A stretch of 12,932 nt of DNA, from positions 1 through 12,932 of the forward strand of contig JAEWCE010000280.1 of assembly GCA_023390785.1 (NCBI GenBank). Direction: 5' to 3'. The translations under genes and the position numbers were made by a program. The notes under the pieces were generated by a model. That model was not told where the DNA came from and did not search any database. It saw only the letters and a program-made list of their open reading frames with translations. The DNA is from Pseudomonadota bacterium (GTDB lineage: Bacteria > Pseudomonadota > Alphaproteobacteria > Rhizobiales > Devosiaceae). Below are positions 6,262 to 12,932 of the stretch, piece after piece; within the stretch, counting starts at the first letter, position 1, and each line of letters begins with the position of its first letter.

Positions 6262-7056
6262 TCAGCCTTCTGCGGCCATGGATTTCTTGAACTGCGGCAG
6301 ATGCTTCTGCTGTGCGGCGAGCATGCGCTCGCGATAGACGCCGTAGATGATGTCGGTGTCGTGCAAGGTCACCCCAGGAATGGTGGGAGACGCGAAGACC
6401 GGAAGCTCGATGCCGCGGTCGGCGAGCTTCTGGGCGCTCTCGGCAAGCAGCTCGTGCATCATCATCATGGCCAGCACCGTGGAGGCGCCGGCGACCGGGC
6501 GCGACCAGCCCTTGATCGGCACGATGGCATCTTCGACCGGCGCGCCGGTGTCGATGACGATGTCGGCAGCGTGCGGCAGGCGCTTGCCGGAGCTGTGCGT
6601 CGCGGGCTTGCTGGCGTTGGACTTGGCGGTGATGGCGACGACGGTAAGGCCACGCTTCTTGGCATAGAGGGCGGTATCGATGCCCGAGGCGTTGCTGCCC
6701 GAATGGCCAAAGATCACGATGGTGTCGCCGGCATTCAACGGCTGGTGGTCAAGGAATTTCTCGGCATAGTTCTCGGTCCGCTCGAGCCAGAGGAGCTCAC
6801 GCACGCCGCCCGCACCCAGAATATTGTGCCACATGACGCGCGGGTCGGTGAGCGGATTGAAGCCGACATAGGACCCATACCGCGGGTAGGTCTCCTGTAC
6901 CGGCAGCACCGAATGGCCCGAGCCATACAGGTGCACCAGGCCTCCGTTCGCGAGCGTTTCGGCAATCGCGGACGATGCCTTTTCGAAGGCTTCGGTGTTG
7001 GCGTCGGCGGCCGCCTCGGCAATCTTCAGCAGACGGCTGATGTAAAGGGTGGACAT
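6262..7056 (-). CDS. SIS-domain sugar-phosphate isomerase-like protein (UPF0309 type)
   Basis: 264 residues with a single SIS fold. GSGHS at 45-49 and the sugar-phosphate-binding Ser/Thr loop GHSGSNASG at 117-125 are clear; SSGKRLPHAADIVIDTGAP (155-173) is characteristic of the UPF0309/SIS group, annotated generally as sugar isomerase domain proteins. It is cytoplasmic, with no transmembrane segments. SIS proteins isomerise, deaminate or de-ether phosphosugars; the exact reaction of this subgroup cannot be read here. It is the last gene of the sugar importer operon, 24 nt after the GntR gene, with a weak AAGG site before the ATG. With the ROK kinase it probably acts on the phosphorylated form of the imported sugar. 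An amino-sugar phosphate or glycosyl-amine phosphate substrate is inference. Confidence 0.88.
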   Translation of the reverse strand: MSTLYISRLLKIAEAAADANTEAFEKASSAIAETLANGGLVHLYGSGHSVLPVQETYPRYGSYVGFNPLTDPRVMWHNILGAGGVRELLWLERTENYAEKFLDHQPLNAGDTIVIFGHSGSNASGIDTALYAKKRGLTVVAITAKSNASKPATHSSGKRLPHAADIVIDTGAPVEDAIVPIKGWSRPVAGASTVLAMMMMHELLAESAQKLADRGIELPVFASPTIPGVTLHDTDIIYGVYRERMLAAQQKHLPQFKKSMAAEG

Positions 7057-7080
7057 GGGAGAAGCCTTTCGCTTGAACGG

Positions 7081-7827
7081 TTAGATGTGAAGGGTGGAGC
7101 GGATCTCGTAGCGGTCCGCGCGCATGGTGGAGAGGGTGTATTCGAACGGCCCTCTCGAGTCGTACGCGATCCGCTCGACCTCGAAGGCCGGGGTGCTCGC
7201 AGCAAGCTCGATGAATTCGGCATCGAGCGGCGCGACGCGGCCTACACGGTAGACCTCGTTCGCTCGTATCGGTTTGATGCCGCAACGATCCTCGAGCCAG
7301 GCATAGAGCGACTGTACGGTGGCAGCTTCGTCGAACAGGCCGGGCACGCGGGCCTCTGGCAGGTGACTGGTCTGAATGCCAATCGGCCGGCCATTGCCGA
7401 GACGAAGCCGCTTGAGGCGCACCACAGGCTCGCCCGGGGCCACTTCCAATGCGTCGGCCATCGCCTCGGTCGCCCCGATACGGTCGGCCTCGATGAGCGT
7501 GGTGGTTGCGACCAATGCCAGGGTACGCATCTCTTCGGTGAAGCTCGTGAGCCCACGCACACCCGCAACCAGCGTGGCCGAGCGGACGAACGTGCCTCTG
7601 CCGTGCTCGCGGCGAAGCAGCCCCGCCTCCTCGAGGTTGCGGAGGGCGTGACGAAGCGTGATGCGGGAGATCCCCAACAACTCGCCCAAGCGATCCTCGT
7701 TGGGCAATTGCGAGCCGGCGACCCATTCGCCGCCTTCGATCAGCTGGCGCAGTGACATCTCGGCCTGATGCCACAACGGTTCCGGCCGCCGCCGGTCCGG
7801 CTTCTGCAGCCCGTTCGGCTCAACCAT
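7081..7827 (-). CDS. GntR-family transcriptional regulator, HutC/UTRA subfamily
   Basis: 248 residues. A winged helix-turn-helix spans about 16-82 (LPNEDRLGELLGISRITLRHALRNLEEAGLL, ending in the wing GRGTFV), and a UTRA ligand-binding domain follows at about 95-245, with the family features RLKRLRLGNGRPIGIQTSHLP and the C-terminal DSRGPFEYTLSTMRADRYEI. UTRA domains usually sense a sugar phosphate or small metabolite of the regulated pathway. The ATG at 7827 has GGAGG 7 nt upstream, placed inside the end of the kinase gene, which stops 4 nt before. It most likely represses its own operon; the candidate site is near 11885-11898. NagR-type GlcNAc regulators belong to this subfamily, but so do others. 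Confidence 0.92.
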   Translation of the reverse strand: MVEPNGLQKPDRRRPEPLWHQAEMSLRQLIEGGEWVAGSQLPNEDRLGELLGISRITLRHALRNLEEAGLLRREHGRGTFVRSATLVAGVRGLTSFTEEMRTLALVATTTLIEADRIGATEAMADALEVAPGEPVVRLKRLRLGNGRPIGIQTSHLPEARVPGLFDEAATVQSLYAWLEDRCGIKPIRANEVYRVGRVAPLDAEFIELAASTPAFEVERIAYDSRGPFEYTLSTMRADRYEIRSTLHI

Positions 7828-7831
7828 GCTG

Positions 7832-8704
7832 CTACCTCCAGTGCGGTCCGCGCGATCCTGCAAAGGCAGCTCCGACCAGTCCGGCGCGCGCCCCGAACTG
7901 ACCGGCCTTGATGTCGATGCCGCGCAGGTGCCTCGGCAGATGCCGGCGCAGTGAGACGAGGATGAGCGGTGAAAGTACATCGAGCGAGCGAACGACACCG
8001 CCTGCCAGGACCACAATGCCTGGATCGAGCAATGCGACCGCGCCGGCGAGGGTCGTGCCGAGGGCATGCATCGGTGCCTCGAGCGCAACGAGGGCGGCGG
8101 TGTTGCCGGCTCGCGCCGCTTCCGCCAGGGCAGTGCCGTCGGCAAGGCCGACGCCTTTCGCGATGGCATCGAGCGCCCGACCGGAGGCTACTCGCTCCAG
8201 CCAACCGCTGGTGTCCTCGCCCGGGTCCGCCAGGTCCGCCGCGGCCCAGCCGAAGGAGCAGGCGCCGCCGCTGCTTCCAGTGACGATCTGGCCGCCGGCC
8301 AACACGGCTGAGCCGATACCGGTTCCGATGGCGAGCAGCAGTGCATCGTCGACATCGCGCGCAGCGCCTGCGGCGGCTTCGGCCACCAGCGCAAACTGGG
8401 CATCGTTCCCCAGCGCGACGGAAACGCCGGGAAGCGCCTCCGTCAGGTCGAGCCCGTCGAGATAGGGCAGGTTGGGTATCCAGATGCAGGTGGTGCCACG
8501 CGCGAGTCCCGGCACGCCGATGCCCAAATGCGTCGCACCTGTATTCGCCAGTTGCTCGGCGAGCAGCGCGATGAAGCTCTGCCGGTCGCGCGGAGCCGGC
8601 CAATCGCCGATGGCCTGTACCGCTGCCGGAACGTCGCGGGTAGCGAGCCCGGCGCGAAAGCGCGTGCCGCCCAGATCGACGGCGAGGATTTTGGCGTCGC
8701 TCAT
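7832..8704 (-). CDS. ROK-family sugar kinase, divergent
   Basis: 290 residues. ATP-phosphate loop DLGGTRFRAG at 10-19; GIGVPGL at 61-67; catalytic-base block LGNDAQFAL with Asp101; second phosphate loop IGTGIGSAVLAGG at 126-138; adenosine segment IVVLAGGV near 230-237. The usual ROK zinc motif (CxCGxxGCxE) is absent, and the E-x-G-H sugar-contact motif reads C-S-F-G-W (149-153), so its sugar pocket differs from standard glucose or GlcNAc kinases. It probably phosphorylates the sugar imported by the upstream permeases. The ATG overlaps the permease stop by 4 nt (ATGA), so translation is coupled. Substrate is unproven; an amino sugar is plausible from context. Confidence 0.87.
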   Translation of the reverse strand: MSDAKILAVDLGGTRFRAGLATRDVPAAVQAIGDWPAPRDRQSFIALLAEQLANTGATHLGIGVPGLARGTTCIWIPNLPYLDGLDLTEALPGVSVALGNDAQFALVAEAAAGAARDVDDALLLAIGTGIGSAVLAGGQIVTGSSGGACSFGWAAADLADPGEDTSGWLERVASGRALDAIAKGVGLADGTALAEAARAGNTAALVALEAPMHALGTTLAGAVALLDPGIVVLAGGVVRSLDVLSPLILVSLRRHLPRHLRGIDIKAGQFGARAGLVGAAFAGSRGPHWR

Positions 8705-9582
8705 CCCTTGATGCCCGAACTGATGACGGAGTCGACAAAGAAGCGCTGCAGGATGACGAACAGCACCACCGGGGGCAGCACTGCGAGCGTCGCGCCGGCC
8801 ATGACCAGCCCGGTGTTCATGGCGCCGCGGTTGTAGCTGAGGAGACGCGATAGCGAGATGACGATGGGGTACTGGTCGGCATTGCCCTGCAGTACCGTGA
8901 GCGGCCACAGATAGCTGTTCCAATGATAGACGAAGGCGAACAGTGTGAGGGCCGCGATGGCTGGCAGCACTGACGGGGCGACGATACGAAACACCACGTG
9001 GAACTCGGAGGCCCCGTCGACGCGCGCGGCCTCGATCAGCTCGTCGGGCACGCCCTTGATGAACTGCCGCATCAGGAAGATGCCGAAGGCATTGGCAAGG
9101 TTGGGCACGATGACACCGGCCAGCGACCCGGTGAGGCCGAGATAGCCGACGATCCGATAGAGGGGGATCAGCGTGACGATCGGCGGCAGGAACATCGTCG
9201 ACAGCAATAGCGCGAACAGCAACTCGCGATGCCGGAACCGGTACTTGGCGAAAGCGTAGCCGGCCATGAGGCTGGTGACGAGGATGGCGGCGGTGGTCAC
9301 CAGGGCAATGACGGCCGAGTTGAAGAACGATCGCCCGATGCTCACCACGTCCGAGACCTTCGCATAGGCGTCGAGATTGGGGTTGCCCGGCAGCCAGACC
9401 GGCGGTACCTGCATGGTCTCCTGCGGCGTCTTGAGGCTGGTGAGCACCATCCAGGCGAGCGGGAAGGCGGCCACCACCGCGATTGCGATGATCAGCAGCG
9501 TCAACAGCGCCGCGACCGGCGTCAGCGAACGTCGCGGAGGCGCCAATGGACGGCTGTCGGCAATGCCGGTGGCGACGGTCAT
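8701..9582 (-). CDS. Carbohydrate ABC transporter permease (CUT1, MalG-like)
   Basis: 293-residue inner-membrane subunit with six predicted hydrophobic segments, the first at about 22-45. The EAA loop is at 184-203 (EAARVDGASEFHVVFRIVAP), followed by FAFVYHWNSYLWPL, a signature of MalG-type permeases. GNPNLDAY near 66-73 is a common CUT1 periplasmic motif. The ATG overlaps the stop of the partner permease by 4 nt (ATGA). No ATPase gene is nearby, so it must pair with an ATPase from elsewhere. Confidence 0.95.
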   Translation of the reverse strand: MTVATGIADSRPLAPPRRSLTPVAALLTLLIIAIAVVAAFPLAWMVLTSLKTPQETMQVPPVWLPGNPNLDAYAKVSDVVSIGRSFFNSAVIALVTTAAILVTSLMAGYAFAKYRFRHRELLFALLLSTMFLPPIVTLIPLYRIVGYLGLTGSLAGVIVPNLANAFGIFLMRQFIKGVPDELIEAARVDGASEFHVVFRIVAPSVLPAIAALTLFAFVYHWNSYLWPLTVLQGNADQYPIVISLSRLLSYNRGAMNTGLVMAGATLAVLPPVVLFVILQRFFVDSVISSGIKG

Positions 9583-10475
9583 GCGCTTCGTGCCTCCCGT
9601 GCCCGGGCGAATGCGAACAGCGCTGCGATGGAGACGATCAGCACCAGCATCAGCGTGACCGCCATGGCCGAGCCGAGGCCGCCCTGCGCGCGCTCGATGC
9701 CGACCCGCCGGATGTGGTAGGTCAGGACGTTCGTGGCATTGACCGGCCCGCCCTGGGTGATGAGAGCGACCGGCTCGAAGACCTGCACCGCATTGATGAT
9801 GGCGATCACCGCCGAGAACAGCAGCGTGTTGCCGAGCAGGGGAAGGGTGATCGACCAGAAGCGCTGCAGGGGATTGGCGCCGTCGATCCTGGCCGCTTCG
9901 TACAGTGAGTCCGGGATCTGCGTCAGCCCGGCGACTGCAAGGACGGTGAAATAGCCGACCTGCTGCCAGACGTTGAGCAGCACGATCGAGCCGAGTGCCG
10001 TCTGCGGCGCGCTCAGCCAGGTCTGTGGTGGAATACCGATCCAGCCGAGCACCTGGTTGATCGGTCCTTCGGTCGGCGAATAGAGCTTGGAAAACACCAG
10101 CGCGACCGCGATCATCGGCACCATATAGGTCGAGAACAGGATCGTACGGAGCACGATGCGGCCGGGCGCCAGCTTCTGGTGCACCAGCAGGCCGAACGCT
10201 ACCGACAGCGGCAGGATCAGCACCACAGACAGCACCGTATAGACCAGCGTGTTGACGAGCGCGGCCTTGAAGTCGCGCCCGATCGAAGAGCCGGAGAAGA
10301 TGTCGATGAAGTTCTGCACGCCGATGAAGCGCGCGGTATCGAACCCGGTCTGCGTCGACCACGACTGAAACGACAGCCAGATGGTCAGAAGCATCGGAAC
10401 GAAGACGAACACCGTCAACAACCCGGTCGCCAGCGCGAGCATTGCAACCACCGATCGGGTCTGTCTGCGCTGCAT
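9579..10475 (-). CDS. Carbohydrate ABC transporter permease (CUT1, MalF-like)
   Basis: 298 residues, six predicted membrane segments. The EAA loop is at 193-212 (EAARIDGANPLQRFWSITLP) and FxxxxNFIDIF near 50-60 is typical of UgpA/MalF-like permeases. The ATG at 10475 gives a basic MQRRQTR start, expected for positive-inside orientation, but the upstream bases are CCTCCCC with no ribosome-binding site. An internal ATG (residue 12, about 10442) has GGTGG upstream and is an alternative start. It follows a stable hairpin after the binding-protein gene and forms the heterodimer with the next permease. Confidence 0.92.
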   Translation of the reverse strand: MQRRQTRSVVAMLALATGLLTVFVFVPMLLTIWLSFQSWSTQTGFDTARFIGVQNFIDIFSGSSIGRDFKAALVNTLVYTVLSVVLILPLSVAFGLLVHQKLAPGRIVLRTILFSTYMVPMIAVALVFSKLYSPTEGPINQVLGWIGIPPQTWLSAPQTALGSIVLLNVWQQVGYFTVLAVAGLTQIPDSLYEAARIDGANPLQRFWSITLPLLGNTLLFSAVIAIINAVQVFEPVALITQGGPVNATNVLTYHIRRVGIERAQGGLGSAMAVTLMLVLIVSIAALFAFARAREARSA

Positions 10476-10504
10476 GAGGGGAGGCTGTTCCGGTGAGGAT
10501 CGAA

Positions 10505-10524
10505 GCGGGGGCCGAAGCCCCCGC
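10505..10524 (-). promoter_or_regulatory. UUCG-capped intercistronic hairpin
   Basis: On the minus strand, GCGGGGGC and GCCCCCGC form a perfect 8-bp GC-rich stem around a TTCG (RNA UUCG) tetraloop, in the 63-nt gap between the binding-protein stop and the first permease. It has no T-run. Such hairpins in binding-protein operons stabilise the upstream transcript or partly attenuate downstream expression, giving more binding protein than permease. Confidence 0.7.
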
Positions 10525-10538
10525 CCCGAGGGAGGATT

Positions 10539-11834
10539 CTATTGTGCCGCGCGCGTCAGGATTTCAGTTGCGTCCGACTGCGCGGTCTTCTGCGCGTCGG
10601 CGGCCGAGAGTTGGCCGAACTGCATCGCCTCCAGCGTCTTCTGCAGCGATTCCGAGAATTCCTGCCCGCCGAGCACCACAGGGAAGCCCTTGGCGTTGGC
10701 GAGAGTCTCGGTGTAACCCTTGAGGAAGGCGTCGCCGTCGAGCTTGTCCTTGAACGCTGCGCCGTCCGAGGTGCGCGAGGGCAGGATGCCCATCGACATC
10801 AGGATGTCGCCCATCGCCGAGGCACCGTTCGGGCCCGAGGTCGGTCCGTTGAGCCAGCTGAGGAAATCCCAGGCTGCCTTCTGCTCGTCGGCCGACGCCT
10901 TGGCGTTGACCACGGTCATCCAGGAGTATGAGATCGAGCGCGCCTTGTCGCCCGACGGGCCGACGGGGATGGGAGCGGTAGCGACATCGGCGAAATTGTC
11001 GCCCATGCCGGCCTTCAACGCGGATTCCCACCAATTGGCCATGATGATCATGCCGGTCTTGCCGGAGACGAAATTGTCGAGGAACGGACCGGTGGTGTTG
11101 GCATCCGCCGTCGCCATCTGCGGGTCGGAATAGCCGGACTTGATCAGCTTCTCGTAGAGTTCGAAGGTTTCCGTTGCCTGCTTGCTGTCGAGGGTCGGCT
11201 TGCCGTCCACGACAAGGTCGCCGCCGTTCGACACGAGCAGCGAGGCGAAGGGATGCAGGACGCCGGCGGCCCACGAATTGATCATGCCGAAACCCTGCTG
11301 GCCCTTGCTCTTATCGGTCAACTTCTCCGCATCGGCCAGGAATTCGTCCCAGGTCTTGGGGGCGTCGGTGATGCCTGCGGCCGCGAACAGCTTCTTGTTG
11401 TAGTTCAGCGCGTAGACATCGATTTCGTTGGGAATGCCGTACAGCGTGCCACCGATCGAGGCGGCACCGACGACGCCTGCCGGCCAGTTGGCCTTGGTGT
11501 CGGCCGCAATCGCATCGGGCACCGGCGCGACCAGCTTGTCCTTGGCGAGGTCCGGCAGCCACGCATCATAGATACCGGCGATTGTGGCGCCGTCGGAACC
11601 GCCACCGGACGAGCGCAGCGTGGTCAACAGGTCGCCGAACGGCACGGCGCGAACGGTGATCTTCGTGTCGGGGTGATCCTTCGAATAGGCAGCCGCCGCG
11701 GCCTCGAGCTTGGCCACCGTATCGGGACCCCAATGGGTCAGGAACGAAACGTCCGCCGCCTGGACGAGGGCGGTCGTGGACAGAAGGACAGCAGCCGTGC
11801 CGGCGGCACGTGCGAAAGTCCGAAGCAATTGCAT
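10539..11834 (-). CDS. Sugar ABC transporter extracellular substrate-binding protein (CUT1, family 1)
   Basis: 431 residues, periplasmic. Signal peptide MQLLRTFARA plus a hydrophobic stretch, with likely cut at VQA|AD after residue 26. The mature part shows HWGPDT at the first strand, YGIPNEIDVYALNYNKKLFAAAGI near the hinge, and PKTWDEFLADAEKL, all typical of family-1 sugar-binding proteins. ATG at 11834 with GGGAGA about 7 nt upstream. It is the first gene of the six-gene operon. The ligand is not readable from sequence; the operon's kinase and SIS protein suggest a sugar or sugar derivative that is phosphorylated after import. Confidence 0.95.
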   Translation of the reverse strand: MQLLRTFARAAGTAAVLLSTTALVQAADVSFLTHWGPDTVAKLEAAAAAYSKDHPDTKITVRAVPFGDLLTTLRSSGGGSDGATIAGIYDAWLPDLAKDKLVAPVPDAIAADTKANWPAGVVGAASIGGTLYGIPNEIDVYALNYNKKLFAAAGITDAPKTWDEFLADAEKLTDKSKGQQGFGMINSWAAGVLHPFASLLVSNGGDLVVDGKPTLDSKQATETFELYEKLIKSGYSDPQMATADANTTGPFLDNFVSGKTGMIIMANWWESALKAGMGDNFADVATAPIPVGPSGDKARSISYSWMTVVNAKASADEQKAAWDFLSWLNGPTSGPNGASAMGDILMSMGILPSRTSDGAAFKDKLDGDAFLKGYTETLANAKGFPVVLGGQEFSESLQKTLEAMQFGQLSAADAQKTAQSDATEILTRAAQ

Positions 11835-11884
11835 GTGGATTCTCCCTGCGCGCAGCCGGCCATATGCCGTCTGACGCCCGTACG

Positions 11885-11898
11885 TTATGACGTTATAA
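11885..11898. promoter_or_regulatory. Candidate GntR-type operator at the sugar operon promoter
   Basis: TTATGACGTTATAA is a 14-bp near-palindrome (6 of 7 pairs match) about 50 nt upstream of the binding-protein start. Read on the minus strand it contains TATAAC, a 5-of-6 match to a -10 box, so a bound repressor could block the promoter; no convincing -35 accompanies it. CGTTAT is repeated at 11883-11888 and 11891-11896. Assignment to the operon's GntR protein is inferred from position. Confidence 0.45.
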
Positions 11899-12133
11899 TG
11901 ACATCCGCAAGGCTTTGTATGACGGCGCGGTGCGCGGGCTCCGCACCTCGCCTTCACCGGCTTCGTCAACGCCGCGGGCCTGCCTGGCATCAGCATCCGG
12001 TGATGCGACCGCCGATGGTTTTCCGGTCGGCGTCCAGCTCATCGCACCGTTCGGCCGGGATTGGGACCTGATGTCCATCGCCAAGGTGTACGAAACGGCC
12101 TACCCGTGGGCTGGCCGCTGGCCGAACATCTGA
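11891..12133 (+). pseudogene. Decayed C-terminal fragment of an amidase (amidase signature family)
   Basis: About 80 codons resemble the end of an amidase-signature enzyme: AFTGFVNAAGLPGISI, then GDATADGFPVGVQLIAPFG, then a terminal AYPWAGRWP. The first block is in a different frame (11950-11997) from the second (11999 onward) and runs into TGA at 12001-12003. The stretch before 11940 reads best in the same frame as the last part, so two indels seem to have occurred, the second a likely 2-nt loss at the Pro codon. The catalytic Ser-Ser-Lys region, roughly 350 residues, is missing. Its decayed 5' end overlaps the promoter region of the minus-strand sugar operon. It is probably a relic of a gene once linked to the downstream aldolase. 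Confidence 0.7.
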
Positions 12134-12156
12134 CCGCTACACAATCCGAGGACACC

Positions 12157-12932
12157 ATGAAGCTCGACGCCACCGCCAAAGGCACCTTCGCCATCGCCCC
12201 GACACCGTTCCACGACGACGGCCGGATCGATGAAGGCTCGCTCGACCACATGGCGGATTTCTACGTCGAGGCCGGCTGCACCGGCATCACGCTGCTCGGT
12301 ATCATGGGCGAGGCGCCCAAGCTCGATGCGCAGGAGGCGATCAGCGTCGTGCGCCGCGTCGCCGGGCGTATCGGCAACATCATCCCGGTGGTGGTCGGCG
12401 TGTCCGCGCCTGGCTTTGCCGCGATGCGCACGCTGGCGCATGCTGCCATGGACGCGGGCGCGGCGGGGGTGATGATTGCGCCGCAGCCCAGCCTCAGGAC
12501 CGACGACCAGATCATCAACTATTTCGGCCAGGCCGTCGCCGCCATCGGCAAGGACGTGCCGTGGGTGCTACAGGACTATCCGCTTACCCTCTCGGTGGTG
12601 ATGACCCCCGATGTCATCCGCCGCATCGTCGAAGCCAATCCGTCCTGCGTGATGCTCAAGCACGAGGACTGGCCGGGTCTCGAAAAGATCAGCAGGCTGC
12701 GCGCCTTCCAGGCCGAAGCGCGACTCGCACCGCTCTCCATCCTCACCGGCAATGGTGGCCTGTTCCTCGATTTCGAAATGGAGCGGGGCGCCGATGGCGC
12801 CATGACCGGCTACGCCTTTCCCGAACTGCTGACCGACGTGGTGCGGTTCTCCACCGGGGGCCAGCGCGATGCGGCGCATGACATCTTCGACGCGCACCTG
12901 CCTCTCATCCGCTACGAGCAGCAGCTCGGCAT
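12157..12932 (+). CDS. Dihydrodipicolinate synthase (DapA) family protein, non-canonical (3' end outside window)
   Basis: 258 complete codons of a class I aldolase/lyase TIM barrel. The Schiff-base lysine is K168 (MLKHED) and the catalytic tyrosine Y141 (QDYPLTL). The usual pyruvate-carboxylate pocket GTTGE reads GIMGE (48-52), so both threonines are replaced; this argues against lysine-biosynthetic DapA and against a pyruvate-dependent NanA-type reaction without change. ATG has GAGG about 5 nt upstream. The first barrel strand reads GTFAIAPTPFHDDGRID, normal for the family. It lies downstream of an amidase remnant, suggesting a catabolic role on a nitrogen compound or sugar acid. The last 40-50 residues are beyond the window. 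Confidence 0.88.
   Translation, partial: MKLDATAKGTFAIAPTPFHDDGRIDEGSLDHMADFYVEAGCTGITLLGIMGEAPKLDAQEAISVVRRVAGRIGNIIPVVVGVSAPGFAAMRTLAHAAMDAGAAGVMIAPQPSLRTDDQIINYFGQAVAAIGKDVPWVLQDYPLTLSVVMTPDVIRRIVEANPSCVMLKHEDWPGLEKISRLRAFQAEARLAPLSILTGNGGLFLDFEMERGADGAMTGYAFPELLTDVVRFSTGGQRDAAHDIFDAHLPLIRYEQQLG

Noticed and set aside
6301..7755. A 484-codon plus-strand open frame opposite the SIS and GntR genes
   Set aside because: Low-complexity shadow composition and no family motif; the opposite strand carries two well-supported genes.
6262..8704. Calling the right operon a true fra/frl (fructosyl-amino-acid) locus
   Set aside because: The SIS protein is of the UPF0309 type and the kinase is ROK, not PfkB-like, so only the general layout is similar.
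9583..10362. An in-frame 260-codon extension of the MalG-like permease
   Set aside because: It overlaps the MalF-like permease, while the ATG at 9582 gives the normal length and a 4-nt ATGA overlap.

Overview
The window is a compact, high-GC chromosomal segment. Its gene types (PAAT and CUT1 ABC importers, GntR/UTRA regulator, ROK kinase, NagZ-type glycosidase, HU, DapA-like aldolase) and tight ATGA-type overlaps suggest an alphaproteobacterium, probably Hyphomicrobiales/Rhizobiales. The lineage is inferred from gene style only. There are no rRNA or tRNA genes, insertion sequences or CRISPR arrays.

Left arm (1-3751, minus strand): one operon encodes a polar-amino-acid-type ABC importer (permease, permease, ATPase), then a cytoplasmic aspartylglucosaminidase-family Ntn-hydrolase, then the importer's periplasmic binding protein, which is cut by the window edge. 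Its promoter has a consensus TTGACA box and a perfect 16-bp LacI-type palindrome where transcription should start. A 10-bp hairpin covers the probable TTG start codon of the first gene. A second, 12-bp copy of the palindrome core lies inside the hydrolase gene.

Middle (3980-6090, plus strand): a GNAT acetyltransferase and a divergent NagZ-like beta-N-acetylhexosaminidase are closely coupled. An HU-family DNA-binding protein with a basic tail follows. Strong hairpins separate this arm from the convergent operon on its right.

Right arm (6262-11834, minus strand): one operon runs CUT1 sugar-binding protein, two permeases, ROK-family kinase, GntR/UTRA repressor, SIS-domain sugar-phosphate protein. 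It has no ATPase gene, so the importer must borrow one encoded elsewhere. A UUCG-capped hairpin separates the binding-protein cistron from the rest, and a near-palindrome near the promoter is a candidate repressor site.

Right edge (11891-12932, plus strand): a decayed amidase C-terminus is followed by a DapA-family aldolase that keeps the Schiff-base lysine but lacks the usual GTTGE pocket; it runs off the window.

Working hypothesis (inference): the locus may handle N-acetylglucosamine-containing glycoconjugates. A glycosyl-asparagine would be imported and split by the left operon. Free or glycosidic amino sugars would be released by the NagZ-like enzyme and taken up, phosphorylated and processed by the right operon. 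The most notable element is the pairing of an amino-acid ABC importer with an aspartylglucosaminidase under an apparent sugar-type (LacI) operator.
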